Part shown: positions 1 to 11,068 of the stretch, one piece after another
How positions within the stretch are numbered: the stretch's first letter is position 1
Layout: every line of letters begins with the position of its first letter
Assembly: GCF_005484985.1 (NCBI RefSeq)
Contig: NZ_CP027942.1
Coordinates: forward strand, 992,001-1,056,000
Source: Agrococcus sp. SGAir0287
GTDB lineage: Bacteria; Actinomycetota; Actinomycetes; Actinomycetales; Microbacteriaceae
Direction of reading: 5' to 3'
DNA: 64,000 bases
Program-made: the position numbers and the translations under genes
Notes under the pieces: model-generated
Told to the model about the DNA's origin: nothing
Database searches by the model: none
The model's input: the letters and a program-made list of their open reading frames with translations, nothing else

Positions 1-507
1 CTCATCGCGTGCGGCGTCTACCTCATCCTCGAGCGCTCGATCCTGCGCATCATGGCGGGCGTCATCCTCGCCGGCAACGGCGTCAACCTGCTCTTCATCG
101 TCGCGAGCGGCCCCGCGGGTCGTGCGCCGATCATCGGCGAGGGGCAGGACGCGATCGCCGACCCGCTGCCGCAGGCGTTCGTGCTCACGGCGATCGTCAT
201 CTCGCTCGCGGCGAGCGCCTTCCTGCTCGCGCTCTCGTACCGGTCGTTCCAGCTCGACGGCCACGACGAGGTCGCCGACGACGTCGAGGACGCGCTGGTG
301 CGTCGCCGTGCCGAGGCCGACCTCACCTCGGCGTCGTTCGCCGAGCGGCCCGGGGTCGACGACGACACCGAGTCGGGCGGCGTGCAGGCGCCCGACGCGG
401 TGCCCGAGGACGCCGTGCCCGACGACGCGACCGAGGAGCACATGCCCGAGCCGGGTGCCGACCACACCGACAGCGAGCACGCGATCGAGCCGGAGGGGAG
501 GGGCTGA
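1..507 (+). CDS. mrpC: Na+/H+ antiporter subunit C (MrpC/MnhC), 3' part
   Basis: The frame is open from the first base, so the 5' end lies outside the window; 168 residues are visible. MrpC is a NuoK-like integral membrane subunit of the multi-subunit Mrp Na+/H+ antiporter. The visible part has a hydrophobic helix with the NuoK-type GNGVNLL stretch, a second helix (QAFVLTAIVISLAASAFLLAL), and a long acidic hydrophilic tail of about 85 residues. Such acidic tails occur in actinobacterial MrpC. The TGA stop shares one base with the mrpD ATG (TGATG), indicating translational coupling. mrpA and mrpB, or a fused AB, should lie just upstream. Confidence 0.9.
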   Translation, partial: LIACGVYLILERSILRIMAGVILAGNGVNLLFIVASGPAGRAPIIGEGQDAIADPLPQAFVLTAIVISLAASAFLLALSYRSFQLDGHDEVADDVEDALVRRRAEADLTSASFAERPGVDDDTESGGVQAPDAVPEDAVPDDATEEHMPEPGADHTDSEHAIEPEGRG

Positions 508-2003
508 TGGATGCCGTGAACCTCATCCCGCTGCCGGTGCTGCTGCCGCTCGTCGGCGCTGGCGTCGCCATGTGCTTCCCGCGCAGCCCGCGCGTGCAGC
601 GCATCGTCTCGGCGATCTCGCTGTCGCTCGTGCTCGTCGTCGCCGTCCTGCTCGTGGCGCTGTCCACCGCCGGGCCGCAGGCGCTCTGGGTCGGCGCGTG
701 GCCCGAGGGGCTCGGCATCGTGCTCGTCGCCGATCGGCTCTCGTCGCTCATGGTGCTCGTGTCGAGCATCGTCACGATCACGGTGCTCGTCTTCGCCACG
801 CGCCAGGACCAGGATGCCGGCACGCGCGAGGCGCCGGTGTCGATCTTCCATCCGACCTACCTCGTGCTCTCGGCGGGCGTCGCGAACGCGTTCCTCGCCG
901 GCGACCTCTTCAACCTGTTCGTCGGCTTCGAGATGCTGCTGTTCGCGTCGTACGTGCTGCTCACGCTCGGCGCGCCGCGCGAGCGCGTCCGCGCCGGCAG
1001 CACGTACATCGTCGTGAGCATCGTCTCCTCGACGCTCTTCCTGGTCGCGATCGCCGTCGTCTACGGCGCGGTCGGCACCGTGAACTTCGCGCAGATGGCC
1101 GAGCGGCTGCCGCAGCTCGGCGAGGGCATCCAGCTCACGATCCAGCTGCTGCTGCTCACGGTCTTCGCGATCAAGGCGGCGATCTTCCCGCTGTCGGCCT
1201 GGCTGCCGGACTCGTACCCGACCGCGCCGGCCTCGGTCACCGCCGTCTTCGCCGGCCTGCTGACGAAGGTCGGCGTCTACGCCATCATCCGGCTGCAGAC
1301 GCTGCTGTTCCCGCAGAGCCCGCTCACCGACCTGCTGCTGTGGGTCGCGCTCGCGACCATGGTCGTCGGCATCCTCGGCGCGCTCGCGCAGAACGAGATC
1401 AAGCGACTGCTGTCGTTCACGCTCGTGAGCCACATCGGCTACATGGTGCTCGGCATCGGCCTCGCGACCGAGGCGGGGCTCGCGGGCTCGATCTTCTACG
1501 TGGCGCACCACATCCTGATCCAGACGGCGCTGTTCCTCGTCGTCGGGCTCATCGAGCGCGCGGGCGGCTCGACGTCGATGTCCCGGATCGGCGGCCTCGC
1601 CTCCATCCCGGTGCTCGCGGTGCTGTTCTTCGTCCCTGCCATCAACCTCGCGGGACTGCCGCCCTTCTCGGGCTTCCTCGGCAAGGTCGCGCTCTTCCAG
1701 GCGGGCATCGCCGAGGGCACGCCGCTCGCGTACGCGCTCGTGTTCGGCGGCATCGCCACGAGCCTGCTCACGCTGCTCGCGATCATCCGCGTGTGGCATC
1801 GTGCGTTCTGGGAGCCCGCGCAGGAGGAGCACGCCGAGCACCGCAGGCTCCCGGCGTCGTGGCTCGTGACGGCCGGCGCGCTCGTGGCCGTGACGTGCGC
1901 GATCTCGATCGTCGCCGGCCCGCTCTCGACGTTCTCGACCGACGCCGCGCACGATCTGCGCGCCCAGACGTACGTGACCGCGGTCGAGGAGGCGGTGCCG
2001 TGA
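507..2003 (+). CDS. mrpD: Na+/H+ antiporter subunit D (MrpD)
   Basis: 498 residues, almost all hydrophobic, with about 14 membrane helices, as expected for the proton-translocating MrpD/NuoN-type subunit. Family signs are the segment around NLFVGFEMLLFASYVLL, the charged helix IKAAIFPLSAWLPDSYP with its buried Lys, and the AQNEIKRLLSFTLVSHIGYM stretch typical of complex I antiporter-like subunits. The ATG at 507 is set by the 1-base overlap with the mrpC stop. The C-terminus is short and hydrophilic. Its stop overlaps the mrpE ATG by one base. Role: proton and Na+ exchange for pH and sodium homeostasis, in complex with the other Mrp subunits. Confidence 0.95.
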   Translation: MDAVNLIPLPVLLPLVGAGVAMCFPRSPRVQRIVSAISLSLVLVVAVLLVALSTAGPQALWVGAWPEGLGIVLVADRLSSLMVLVSSIVTITVLVFATRQDQDAGTREAPVSIFHPTYLVLSAGVANAFLAGDLFNLFVGFEMLLFASYVLLTLGAPRERVRAGSTYIVVSIVSSTLFLVAIAVVYGAVGTVNFAQMAERLPQLGEGIQLTIQLLLLTVFAIKAAIFPLSAWLPDSYPTAPASVTAVFAGLLTKVGVYAIIRLQTLLFPQSPLTDLLLWVALATMVVGILGALAQNEIKRLLSFTLVSHIGYMVLGIGLATEAGLAGSIFYVAHHILIQTALFLVVGLIERAGGSTSMSRIGGLASIPVLAVLFFVPAINLAGLPPFSGFLGKVALFQAGIAEGTPLAYALVFGGIATSLLTLLAIIRVWHRAFWEPAQEEHAEHRRLPASWLVTAGALVAVTCAISIVAGPLSTFSTDAAHDLRAQTYVTAVEEAVP

Positions 2004-2545
2004 TGCGACGCGTGCATCGACGCTTGAAGGCTCGTCTGTCGTGGACCGCCACGATCGGCCTCACGATCGTGTGGATGGTGCTGTGGGGCGACCTGTCGAT
2101 CGCGGCCGCCGTGCTCGGCCTCGTGGTCGCGCTCGGGGTGCAGGTCGCCTTCCCCCTCCCCGACGTGCCCGAGATGGAGCGGTTCCGGCCGCTGGCGCTC
2201 CTCCATCTGATCGCCTGGGTCGGCTGGGGCCTCGTCAAGGCGAGCGTCATCGTCTCGATCGGCGTGCTCGCCGTGCGACGCCCCGTGCAGCATGCGCTCA
2301 TCCGCGTGCCCCTCCGCAGCGAGAGCCCGTTCGTGAAGGCGATGACGGTCGAGGTCGTCACCCTGATCCCGGGGTCCGTCATCGTGGAGCTCGACCGGCA
2401 CGAGATCCTGCTGCACGTCTTCGACGCCTCGAGCCCCGCCTCCATCCAGCGTGCGCGCGACGAGGTGCACGACGCCGAGCGCCTGCTCGTGCGCGCCTTC
2501 GCGTCGCGCGCGGAGCGCGCCCGCTACGAGGAGGTGACCGCGTGA
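2003..2545 (+). CDS. mrpE: Na+/H+ antiporter subunit E (MrpE)
   Basis: 180 residues. A short basic N-terminus precedes two hydrophobic helices (about residues 15-50), a third helix near residues 65-90 (LIAWVGWGLVKASVIVSIGVL), and a soluble C-terminal half containing VEVVTLIPGSVIVELD, a stretch conserved in the MrpE family. Size and domain order fit MrpE (usually 155-190 residues). The ATG at 2003 overlaps the mrpD stop by one base. The gene ends in a 4-base overlap with a GTG start for mrpF. Confidence 0.93.
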   Translation: MRRVHRRLKARLSWTATIGLTIVWMVLWGDLSIAAAVLGLVVALGVQVAFPLPDVPEMERFRPLALLHLIAWVGWGLVKASVIVSIGVLAVRRPVQHALIRVPLRSESPFVKAMTVEVVTLIPGSVIVELDRHEILLHVFDASSPASIQRARDEVHDAERLLVRAFASRAERARYEEVTA

Positions 2546-2835
2546 GCGACTGGGTGCTCGTCGTCGCCGGCGTTCTGCTCGCCGCCGCCGCCGTCATGGC
2601 GATCGTCCGACTCGTGCGAGGACCCTCGCCGATCGACCGCGTGCTCGCGACCGACGTGCTCATCGCCGTCGTCGTCGGCGTCCTCGCGATCGAGGCCGCC
2701 GTCTCCCAGCACGCCTACACCGTGCCGGTCATGCTCGTGCTCTCGCTCGTCGCCTTCGCCGGCACCGTCGCGATGGCCCGCTACGTCGCGAGCCGCGCCG
2801 CCACGATGCGCACGGACGAGGAGGACGACGCATGA
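2542..2835 (+). CDS. mrpF: Na+/H+ antiporter subunit F (MrpF)
   Basis: 97 residues with three predicted membrane helices: one at the N-terminus, one around VLATDVLIAVVVGVLAIEAA, and one around VPVMLVLSLVAFAGTVAMARY. The GPSPIDRVLATD stretch is the most conserved part of MrpF. The GTG start is chosen because it overlaps the mrpE stop (GTGA) and gives the normal family length. The next gene starts in a further 4-base overlap. It is a small structural and gating subunit of the Mrp complex. Confidence 0.92.
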   Translation: MSDWVLVVAGVLLAAAAVMAIVRLVRGPSPIDRVLATDVLIAVVVGVLAIEAAVSQHAYTVPVMLVLSLVAFAGTVAMARYVASRAATMRTDEEDDA

Positions 2836-3173
2836 CCCTCCTCGAGACGATCCTCACGGTCGCCGGCGCCATCCTCATCCTGCTCGGCGCCCTGCTCACC
2901 GTCATCGCAGCCTTCGGCCTCCTGCGGCTGCCCGACGCGCTCGGCCGCATGCACACCGCGTCGAAGCCGCAGACGCTCGGCATCGCGCTCATCGCGATCG
3001 GCCTCGCGCTCGAGCTGCGCGATCCGCTCGCGACGGGCATGCTCCTGCTCGTCGCGCTGCTGCAGCTGCTCACGGCGCCCGTGGCGAGCCAGATGATGTC
3101 GCGCTCGGCGTACCTGGCGAAGCAGTACCGCACCGACCTGCTCGTCGAGGACGAGACCGACGACGAGCGCTGA
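2832..3173 (+). CDS. mrpG: Na+/H+ antiporter subunit G (MrpG)
   Basis: 113 residues, three membrane helices. The family core GLLRLPDALGRMHTASKPQTLG is present around residues 33-54. It is the last gene of the visible mrp operon, ordered C-D-E-F-G as in other actinobacteria. A short polar tail (VEDETDDER) ends the protein. No clear intrinsic terminator follows. The next feature downstream is the glycine riboswitch of gcvT, so transcription probably ends in the roughly 80 bases between. Confidence 0.93.
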   Translation: MTLLETILTVAGAILILLGALLTVIAAFGLLRLPDALGRMHTASKPQTLGIALIAIGLALELRDPLATGMLLLVALLQLLTAPVASQMMSRSAYLAKQYRTDLLVEDETDDER

Positions 3174-3254
3174 GCGCCGCCGCATGCGGGAGCGGACGCC
3201 GTCCGCCGTGCGCGTCGGCTACGATCGAGGCACAACTGCAGAACCCGGCCGTCG

Positions 3255-3340
3255 CAGCCCATGCGGAAGAGTCGCCTCGCGCGACACCGAAGGAGCAAGC
3301 ACTCCCCGCCAACCTCTCAGGTCCGAAGACCGCATGCGCA
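3255..3340 (+). promoter_or_regulatory. Glycine riboswitch (single visible aptamer)
   Basis: The leader of gcvT contains the conserved parts of a glycine aptamer: GCGGAAGAGTC at about 3263-3273, ACACCGAAGGAGCAAG at 3284-3299, CTCTCAGG at 3314-3321 and GACCGCAT at 3328-3335, where the closing strand pairs with ATGCGG near 3261. Glycine riboswitches control the glycine cleavage system in many bacteria. Only one aptamer is clear; a second tandem aptamer is not obvious in the remaining 75 bases before the start codon. Recognition is by motif reading only; no covariance model was run. Confidence 0.85.
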
Positions 3341-3382
3341 GGCCGCTCAGGAGCACCGGCGATCCGTCGCGCGACTGAGGGG

Positions 3383-3411
3383 GAGTCCCGATCCACTCAC
3401 GACGAGGACTC
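3383..3411 (+). promoter_or_regulatory. Hairpin that could hide the gcvT ribosome binding site
   Basis: GAGTCC (3383-3388) is the exact reverse complement of GGACTC (3406-3411), which overlaps the purine-rich ribosome binding site GAGGAC and touches the gcvT ATG at 3412. The 6-bp stem has a 17-base loop. This could be the expression platform of the glycine riboswitch, acting on translation. Function is inferred. Confidence 0.4.
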
Positions 3412-4512
3412 ATGCCCGAGATCTTGCACACCCCGCTCGAGGCCAGGCACACGGCCGCCGGCGCCCAGCTGACCGAGTTCGGCGGCTGGATGATGCCGCT
3501 GCGCTACGGCTCCGACCTGGCCGAGCACGCCGCAGTCCGCGAGCGCGCCGGCCTCTTCGACCTCAGCCACATGGCCGAGCTGCGCGTGCGCGGCGCCGAG
3601 GCGGGGGCCTTCCTGGACCACGCGCTCGCCGGCCGCCTGTCGGCGCTCGAGCTCGGGCAGGCGCGCTACACGCTGCTGCTGGCGGAGTCCGGCGGCATCC
3701 TCGACGACCTCATCGTCTACCGGCTCGGGGCGTCCGAGTGGCTCGTCGTCGCGAACGCGGGCAACCGCGCCGTCGTCGCCGAGGCGCTCGCCGAGCGCGT
3801 CGCCGGCTTCGACGCGACGGTCGTCGACGAGACCGAGGAGATCGCGCTCGTCGCCGTGCAGGGGCCCGCGTCGCAGGCGATCGTCGAGGCGATCGGCCTC
3901 GAGTCGTCGCCGCTCGACGAGCTCGGCTACTACCGCGTCCTCGAGGCGGTCTTCGAGGGCGAGGACGTGCTCGTCGCCCGCACCGGCTACACCGGCGAGG
4001 ACGGCTTCGAGCTCTACGTGCCCGCGCACGCAGCCTCGGACCTGTGGGATGCGCTCGTGCGCGTCGGCACGCCCATGGGCCTGCAGCCGTGCGGCCTCGC
4101 CGCGCGCGACACGCTGCGCCTCGAGGCGGGCATGCCGCTGTACGGCCACGAGCTGTCGACCGAGACGCTGCCTGCGCAGGTCGGCGTCGGCCGCTCGGTC
4201 GCGCTGCGCACGAAGGGCGACTTCGTCGGCCGCGAGGCCGTCGAGGCCGGGCCCGCCGCCGACGCGCCCGTGCTCGTCGGCCTCGTCGCCGAGGGTCGCC
4301 GCGCCGGCCGCGCCGGCTACCCGGTGCTCGACGGCGACGCCGAGGTCGGCGTCGTCACCTCGGGCGCCCTCTCGCCGACCCTCGGCCACCCCATCGCCAT
4401 GGCGCTCGTGACCCCCGGCCACTCGGGATCCCTCGCCATCGACGTGCGCGGCACGCGCATCCCCGTCACCATCGTCGACCTCCCCTTCTACCGCCGTCAG
4501 GAGCGAGCATGA
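3412..4512 (+). CDS. gcvT: Glycine cleavage system aminomethyltransferase (T protein)
   Basis: 366 residues, the normal size for GcvT, which moves the aminomethyl group from lipoylated GcvH to tetrahydrofolate, releasing ammonia. The N-terminal GCV_T domain has the hallmark [10 protein letters not shown] segment and [25 protein letters not shown] lies near residue 190 and the C-terminal barrel contains [14 protein letters not shown]. The ATG is preceded by GAGGAC and by the riboswitch. The gene is first of a tight gcvT-gcvH-gcvP operon. Its stop overlaps the gcvH ATG (ATGA). Expression is likely induced by glycine through the leader. Confidence 0.96.
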   Translation: MPEILHTPLEARHTAAGAQLTEFGGWMMPLRYGSDLAEHAAVRERAGLFDLSHMAELRVRGAEAGAFLDHALAGRLSALELGQARYTLLLAESGGILDDLIVYRLGASEWLVVANAGNRAVVAEALAERVAGFDATVVDETEEIALVAVQGPASQAIVEAIGLESSPLDELGYYRVLEAVFEGEDVLVARTGYTGEDGFELYVPAHAASDLWDALVRVGTPMGLQPCGLAARDTLRLEAGMPLYGHELSTETLPAQVGVGRSVALRTKGDFVGREAVEAGPAADAPVLVGLVAEGRRAGRAGYPVLDGDAEVGVVTSGALSPTLGHPIAMALVTPGHSGSLAIDVRGTRIPVTIVDLPFYRRQERA

Positions 4513-4864
4513 CCACGCAGTACACCGCAGACCACGAGTGGGTGCGCGCCGAGGGCGACGCCCACGTCCTCGGCGTCACCGAGCACGCGCAGCAGCAGCT
4601 GGGCGACGTCGTCTACGTCGACCTGCCCGAGGTGGGTCGTACCTTCTCCAGCGGCGAGGCCATCGGCGAGATCGAGTCGACGAAGTCGGTCGGCGAGCTC
4701 TTCGCGCCCGCCGACGGCGAGGTCGTGGCGGTCAACGACGAGGTCGCGGGCGACCCGACGCTCGTGAACCAGGACGCCGAGGGTGCGGGCTGGCTCGTCA
4801 AGGTCCGCTTCACCTCCGAGCCCGAGCTGCTCGACGCCGCGGCCTACCAGGCGACGCTCTCCTG

Positions 4865-4865
<1 letters not shown>
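4509..4865 (+). CDS. gcvH: Glycine cleavage system H protein
   Basis: 118 residues. GcvH is the small lipoyl carrier that shuttles the aminomethyl intermediate between GcvP, GcvT and the L protein. The lipoylated lysine is Lys59 within [10 protein letters not shown], and the beta-barrel core [20 protein letters not shown] is intact. The start overlaps the gcvT stop by 4 bases and the stop overlaps the gcvP ATG by one base, so the three proteins are translationally coupled. Confidence 0.97.
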
Positions 4866-7708
<2,843 letters not shown>

Positions 7709-7730
7709 GCCGCAACCTGGCAGCGCGCGT

Positions 7731-7764
7731 CAGGGTGCGTCCGTAGGATCGTCGGCGCACCCTG
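7731..7764 (+). promoter_or_regulatory. Inverted repeat around a putative -10 of the 7804 gene
   Basis: CAGGGTGCG (7731-7739) and CGCACCCTG (7756-7764) form a perfect 9-bp inverted repeat. The 16-base centre contains TAGGAT (7744-7749), a good actinobacterial -10 element. It could be the terminator of gcvP, an operator over the promoter of the lipoprotein gene at 7804, or both. Confidence 0.4.
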
Positions 7765-7803
7765 GCGACGCCCGCCAGCACGGTCTCGAGCACGGAGGTT
7801 CGC

Positions 7804-9570
7804 ATGCGCGCTGCGCGCCCCTCGGTCGTCGTCGTCGTCGCGAGCGTCGTCCTGCTCACGGGCTGCGGCCCGTCGCTGCCCGTCTCCGTGATCGAGGGTT
7901 CCGACGTCGCGATCGGCTGGCGTGGGGAGCTCACGAGCGTCAACGCGGCGTCGAGCGCGGGCGCGACGCCCGGCAACCTCGACGTCGCCGCCGCGACGCG
8001 GTCGCAGTTCGCGGCGATCGGGCTCGACGGATCCCTCGTCGCGAACGTCGACCTCGGCGAGGTCGAGATCGTCGACGACGAGCCGTTCACGGTGCGCTAC
8101 GACCTCGTCGACGACGGCATGTGGTCGGACGGCGTTCCGCTCGACGCGGCCGACCTCCTGCTCGGCTGGGTCGCCGGGTCGAACGCGCTGGCGCCCGAGG
8201 GCTTCGATCCGGCCGAGTCGATCGACGAGGCGGGCGCGCTCGTCGTGCCGGCCGACGTGGCGTGGTTCGACGTCGCCGTGTCCGGCGGACTCGCGCTCGC
8301 CGACGGGCAGCCCGAGGTCGACGAGTTCGCGAGGTCGATCGACGTGCCGCTGACGGGCCCGGTCGCCGACTGGCAGACGATGCTCGAGATCGCCGTGCCC
8401 GCCCACGTCGTCGGCCGGCTCGCGTTCGGCATCGAGGATCCGATGGAGGCGAAGCAGGCGGTGGTCGACGCCATCCGCATCGCCGATCCCGAGCGGCTCG
8501 CCGCGATCGCCGCCGTGTGGAACGAGGGGTTCGACGTCTCGCCGACGACCGACGAGGGGCTGCTCGTCTCGAGCGGCCCGTACGTCGTCGACGAGATCCG
8601 CGAGGATGGCGTGACGCTCGTCGCCAACCGTCGCTACGCGGGGACGACGCCGACGATCGAGACCGTCGAGCTCGTCGCCCTGCCCGAGGACCGGCTGCTC
8701 GCCGCGCTCGGCTCCGACGTCGACGCGGTCGAGGTGCTGCCGACGGACGAGAACTGGGAGCCGATCCGCGACCTCACCCGCGACGGCGCGCAGCTCACGG
8801 CGACGCAGACCGGCAGCATCTGGACGCTGCAGCTGCGCGGCGATCGGGGCGTGCTGCAGTCGACGCTCGCGAGGCAGTCGCTGCTGCACGCCATCCCGCG
8901 CGCCGACGTCGTCGCGGCCGGTGCGGGCGCGTGGAGCGCCGAGATGGGATCCACCGACTCCGTGCTCTTCCAGACCGGCACGGGCGGCTATCAGATCTCC
9001 CTCGAGGACTCGGGCTTCGCCGACGCCTGGGGCTCGCCGGACGCCGAGCTCGCCGCGGCCGAGCGCGACCAGGCGGGCGTGCCGGCCGGCACCGCCGTGT
9101 GCGTCGTCTACGATCGCGCCGAGCCGTTCGCAGCGGGCGCGTTCGCCGCGCTCGCCGCAGGCCTCGCGGAGTCCGGGTGGACCGCTGCCGACTGCGGCGC
9201 CGACGACCTCGACGCGCGTCTCGCCGAGGGAGGCTGGGACGCGGTCATCGCATCGGTGCCGCTGCCGACGAGCGCCGCGGACGTCGCGGCGCACTGGGGC
9301 ACGGGCGGCGCCGCGAACCTCACGGGCATCGGCGACCCCGCTCGCGACGAGGCCATCGCGACGGCGGCGACGAGGACCGAGCCGAACGACGTGCGCGACC
9401 TGCTCGTCGAGGTCGAGACCTCGATCGTGGCGCAGGGCGTCGCGCTGCCGCTGTCGACCGTGATCGTCGCCGACGTCGTCGCCTCGGGCATCGAGAGCGT
9501 GCAGCCCCGCAACGGACCTGACGCGAGGCTCACGTGGAACCTGCCGCAGTGGGCGCTGCCCGAGGAGTGA
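7804..9570 (+). CDS. Extracellular solute-binding lipoprotein, family 5 (peptide type)
   Basis: 588 residues. The N-terminus is a lipoprotein signal peptide ending in the lipobox LLTGC, so the mature protein should be lipid-anchored at its Cys outside the membrane. The body is a family 5 binding protein (oligopeptide or related ligands); the segment DDGMWSDGVPLDAADLLLGW parallels that in the second binding protein at 11069. A ribosome binding site (GGAGG) stands 6 bases before the ATG. It lies upstream of the permease and ATPase genes but is separated from them by two genes on the other strand, so whether it feeds the same transporter is unknown. Confidence 0.85.
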   Translation: MRAARPSVVVVVASVVLLTGCGPSLPVSVIEGSDVAIGWRGELTSVNAASSAGATPGNLDVAAATRSQFAAIGLDGSLVANVDLGEVEIVDDEPFTVRYDLVDDGMWSDGVPLDAADLLLGWVAGSNALAPEGFDPAESIDEAGALVVPADVAWFDVAVSGGLALADGQPEVDEFARSIDVPLTGPVADWQTMLEIAVPAHVVGRLAFGIEDPMEAKQAVVDAIRIADPERLAAIAAVWNEGFDVSPTTDEGLLVSSGPYVVDEIREDGVTLVANRRYAGTTPTIETVELVALPEDRLLAALGSDVDAVEVLPTDENWEPIRDLTRDGAQLTATQTGSIWTLQLRGDRGVLQSTLARQSLLHAIPRADVVAAGAGAWSAEMGSTDSVLFQTGTGGYQISLEDSGFADAWGSPDAELAAAERDQAGVPAGTAVCVVYDRAEPFAAGAFAALAAGLAESGWTAADCGADDLDARLAEGGWDAVIASVPLPTSAADVAAHWGTGGAANLTGIGDPARDEAIATAATRTEPNDVRDLLVEVETSIVAQGVALPLSTVIVADVVASGIESVQPRNGPDARLTWNLPQWALPEE

Positions 9571-9589
9571 GCGCGCCGCGACGCCTCCG

Positions 9590-10402
9590 CTAGCCGTCGA
9601 GGCCGAAGAGCGCCGGCCACGCACCCGCGGCGAGCGGGTATCCGACGAAGGCGACGACGTCGATGAGGATGTGCGCGATCACGAGCGGCAGCAGGCGGCC
9701 GTATCGGCTGTAGAGCCAGCCGAAGAGCAGGCCGAGCAGCAGGTTCGAGATGAAGCCGCCCACGCCCTGGTACAGGTGGTAGGTGGCGCGCAGGAGGGCC
9801 GCGGCGATGATGATCCGGTAGCGACCCCATCCGAGGCTCCGCAGGCGCTCGAAGAGGTAGCCCACGACGATGACCTCCTCGGTCACGCCGGCGCGGAACG
9901 CCGCGACGAGCAGCACGGGGATCGTGAACCACTGCGCGTCGAGCGGGCTCGGGGCGAGCGCGGCCGTGAGGCCGAGCGCACGACCCGCGACGAAGATCGC
10001 GAGCCCCGGGATGCCGATGACGAGCAGCAGCACGGCGCCCCAGCCCGCGTCGCGGGCGGGCCGGTCGAACGTGATCCCGAGCCGCGCGAGGTGGGGGCGG
10101 CGCGCGCGCCACAGGAGCCAGCACACGAGCACGACGGGCACGAGGTCGAGGAGGTGGCCGGTCAGCTGGTACGCGAGGTCGAGCCACGGCCGATCGCTGC
10201 GCGTGGGGTTGAGCGCGACGACCTGGTCGCCGATCGGCTCCGGACGGGTGGCGAGGTCGGCGATCTGGATGATCGACCAGATCGCGCTCGCGCCGAGCGA
10301 GACGAGCAGCACGCAGGCGATCTCGACCCAGCGGGACCTGCGGGAGCCGACGAGCGGCTCGGCGTCGGGGAACCAGGGCCGCGCGAGCCGCTCCTGCGTC
10401 AC
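9590..10402 (-). CDS. CPBP family intramembrane metalloprotease
   Basis: 270 residues with about seven or eight membrane helices. The CPBP (Abi, Rce1-like) motifs are present: the Glu-Glu pair Glu175-Glu176 in AGVTEEVIVVGYLFERL, His209 in RATYHLYQG, Asn220, and His244 with Asp248 in IAHILIDVVAF. The family includes prenyl-protein proteases and self-immunity proteins; the substrate here is unknown. The GTG start at 10402 overlaps the stop of the upstream DCC gene (GTGA), so the two form an operon read leftwards. It ends 20 bases from the convergent lipoprotein gene. Confidence 0.85.
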   Translation of the reverse strand: MTQERLARPWFPDAEPLVGSRRSRWVEIACVLLVSLGASAIWSIIQIADLATRPEPIGDQVVALNPTRSDRPWLDLAYQLTGHLLDLVPVVLVCWLLWRARRPHLARLGITFDRPARDAGWGAVLLLVIGIPGLAIFVAGRALGLTAALAPSPLDAQWFTIPVLLVAAFRAGVTEEVIVVGYLFERLRSLGWGRYRIIIAAALLRATYHLYQGVGGFISNLLLGLLFGWLYSRYGRLLPLVIAHILIDVVAFVGYPLAAGAWPALFGLDG

Positions 10403-10782
10403 GCGCCCGCCCCGGGCATCGCGCACGCCGGCGTGCCGCCCGGCAGCCGGTGGCGGTGCGCCGCGACCCAGTCGTAGCCGTGCTCGGCGACGCGGCGCAG
10501 CCCGGGCGCGGACAGCAGCGCCCCGGCCATGCGCGGCAGCGGGCCGCGCTGCCCCGACAGGAGCGCCGCGAAGGTCTGCGCGCCGTGCCAGCGGCGGCCG
10601 GACTCCCGATCGATGAGCCACGCGTAGCTCGTGACGTCGTCGAGCGTCAGGCCGAGCTCGTCGAGGTCGAGGAACTGCCACGGCTGCGCCTCGGGGAAGC
10701 GTTGCAGCGCCGCGCGGAGCCGATCGACGGCGCTCGTGCAGAAGCCGCAGTCGCCGTCGAACACCAGGAGCGCCGGAGTCAC
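10399..10782 (-). CDS. DCC family thiol-disulfide oxidoreductase-like protein
   Basis: 127 residues starting VTPALLVFDGDCGFC. The DGDCGFC motif (residues 9-15) defines the DCC/DUF393 family, proposed thiol-disulfide oxidoreductases. A much longer upstream frame exists, but its extra residues are Arg/Ala/Pro-rich and look non-coding. The GTG at 10782 is preferred because TATGCT (rc of 10789-10794) stands exactly 6 bases upstream, the pattern of a leaderless transcript. It overlaps the downstream CPBP protease gene by 4 bases. Confidence 0.82.
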   Translation of the reverse strand: MTPALLVFDGDCGFCTSAVDRLRAALQRFPEAQPWQFLDLDELGLTLDDVTSYAWLIDRESGRRWHGAQTFAALLSGQRGPLPRMAGALLSAPGLRRVAEHGYDWVAAHRHRLPGGTPACAMPGAGA

Positions 10783-11001
10783 GACCTCAGCATACGGCGA
10801 CGGGGGAGGCGGGGGACGCGGAGCCGTCGCCCCTGGTCTGCGCGCTCGCGCGTGCCGTCCACAACCCTTCTGCGCTGCGTTGCGCGCGCGAACGGTGCGC
10901 ACCGCGCAACGATCGTGCGTCGGCGTCACGGTCCGATGTCACCCACGTCACCACTTCATAACGGTCTTGCCGCTGGGCGCCAGGCGTCCCTCCACCCGCC
11001 A

Positions 11002-11007
11002 TAGAGT
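11002..11007 (+). promoter_or_regulatory. Putative -10 element of the 11069 binding-protein gene
   Basis: TAGAGT fits the TANNNT -10 pattern used across this window and would start a leader of about 50 bases. No clear -35 is visible. The rest of the 286-base gap (10783-11068) shows no gene; it holds the two divergent promoter regions. Confidence 0.45.
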
Positions 11008-11068
11008 CGGGGCACCTACGCGTCTGCGCCACGAGCGCGTCGCACCTTCGAACACAGCAGGAGGAATC

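Noticed and set aside
10783..10929. A longer N-terminus for the DCC protein
   Set aside because: The extra residues are Arg/Pro-rich and non-conserved; a TATGCT element lies inside and points to GTG 10782.
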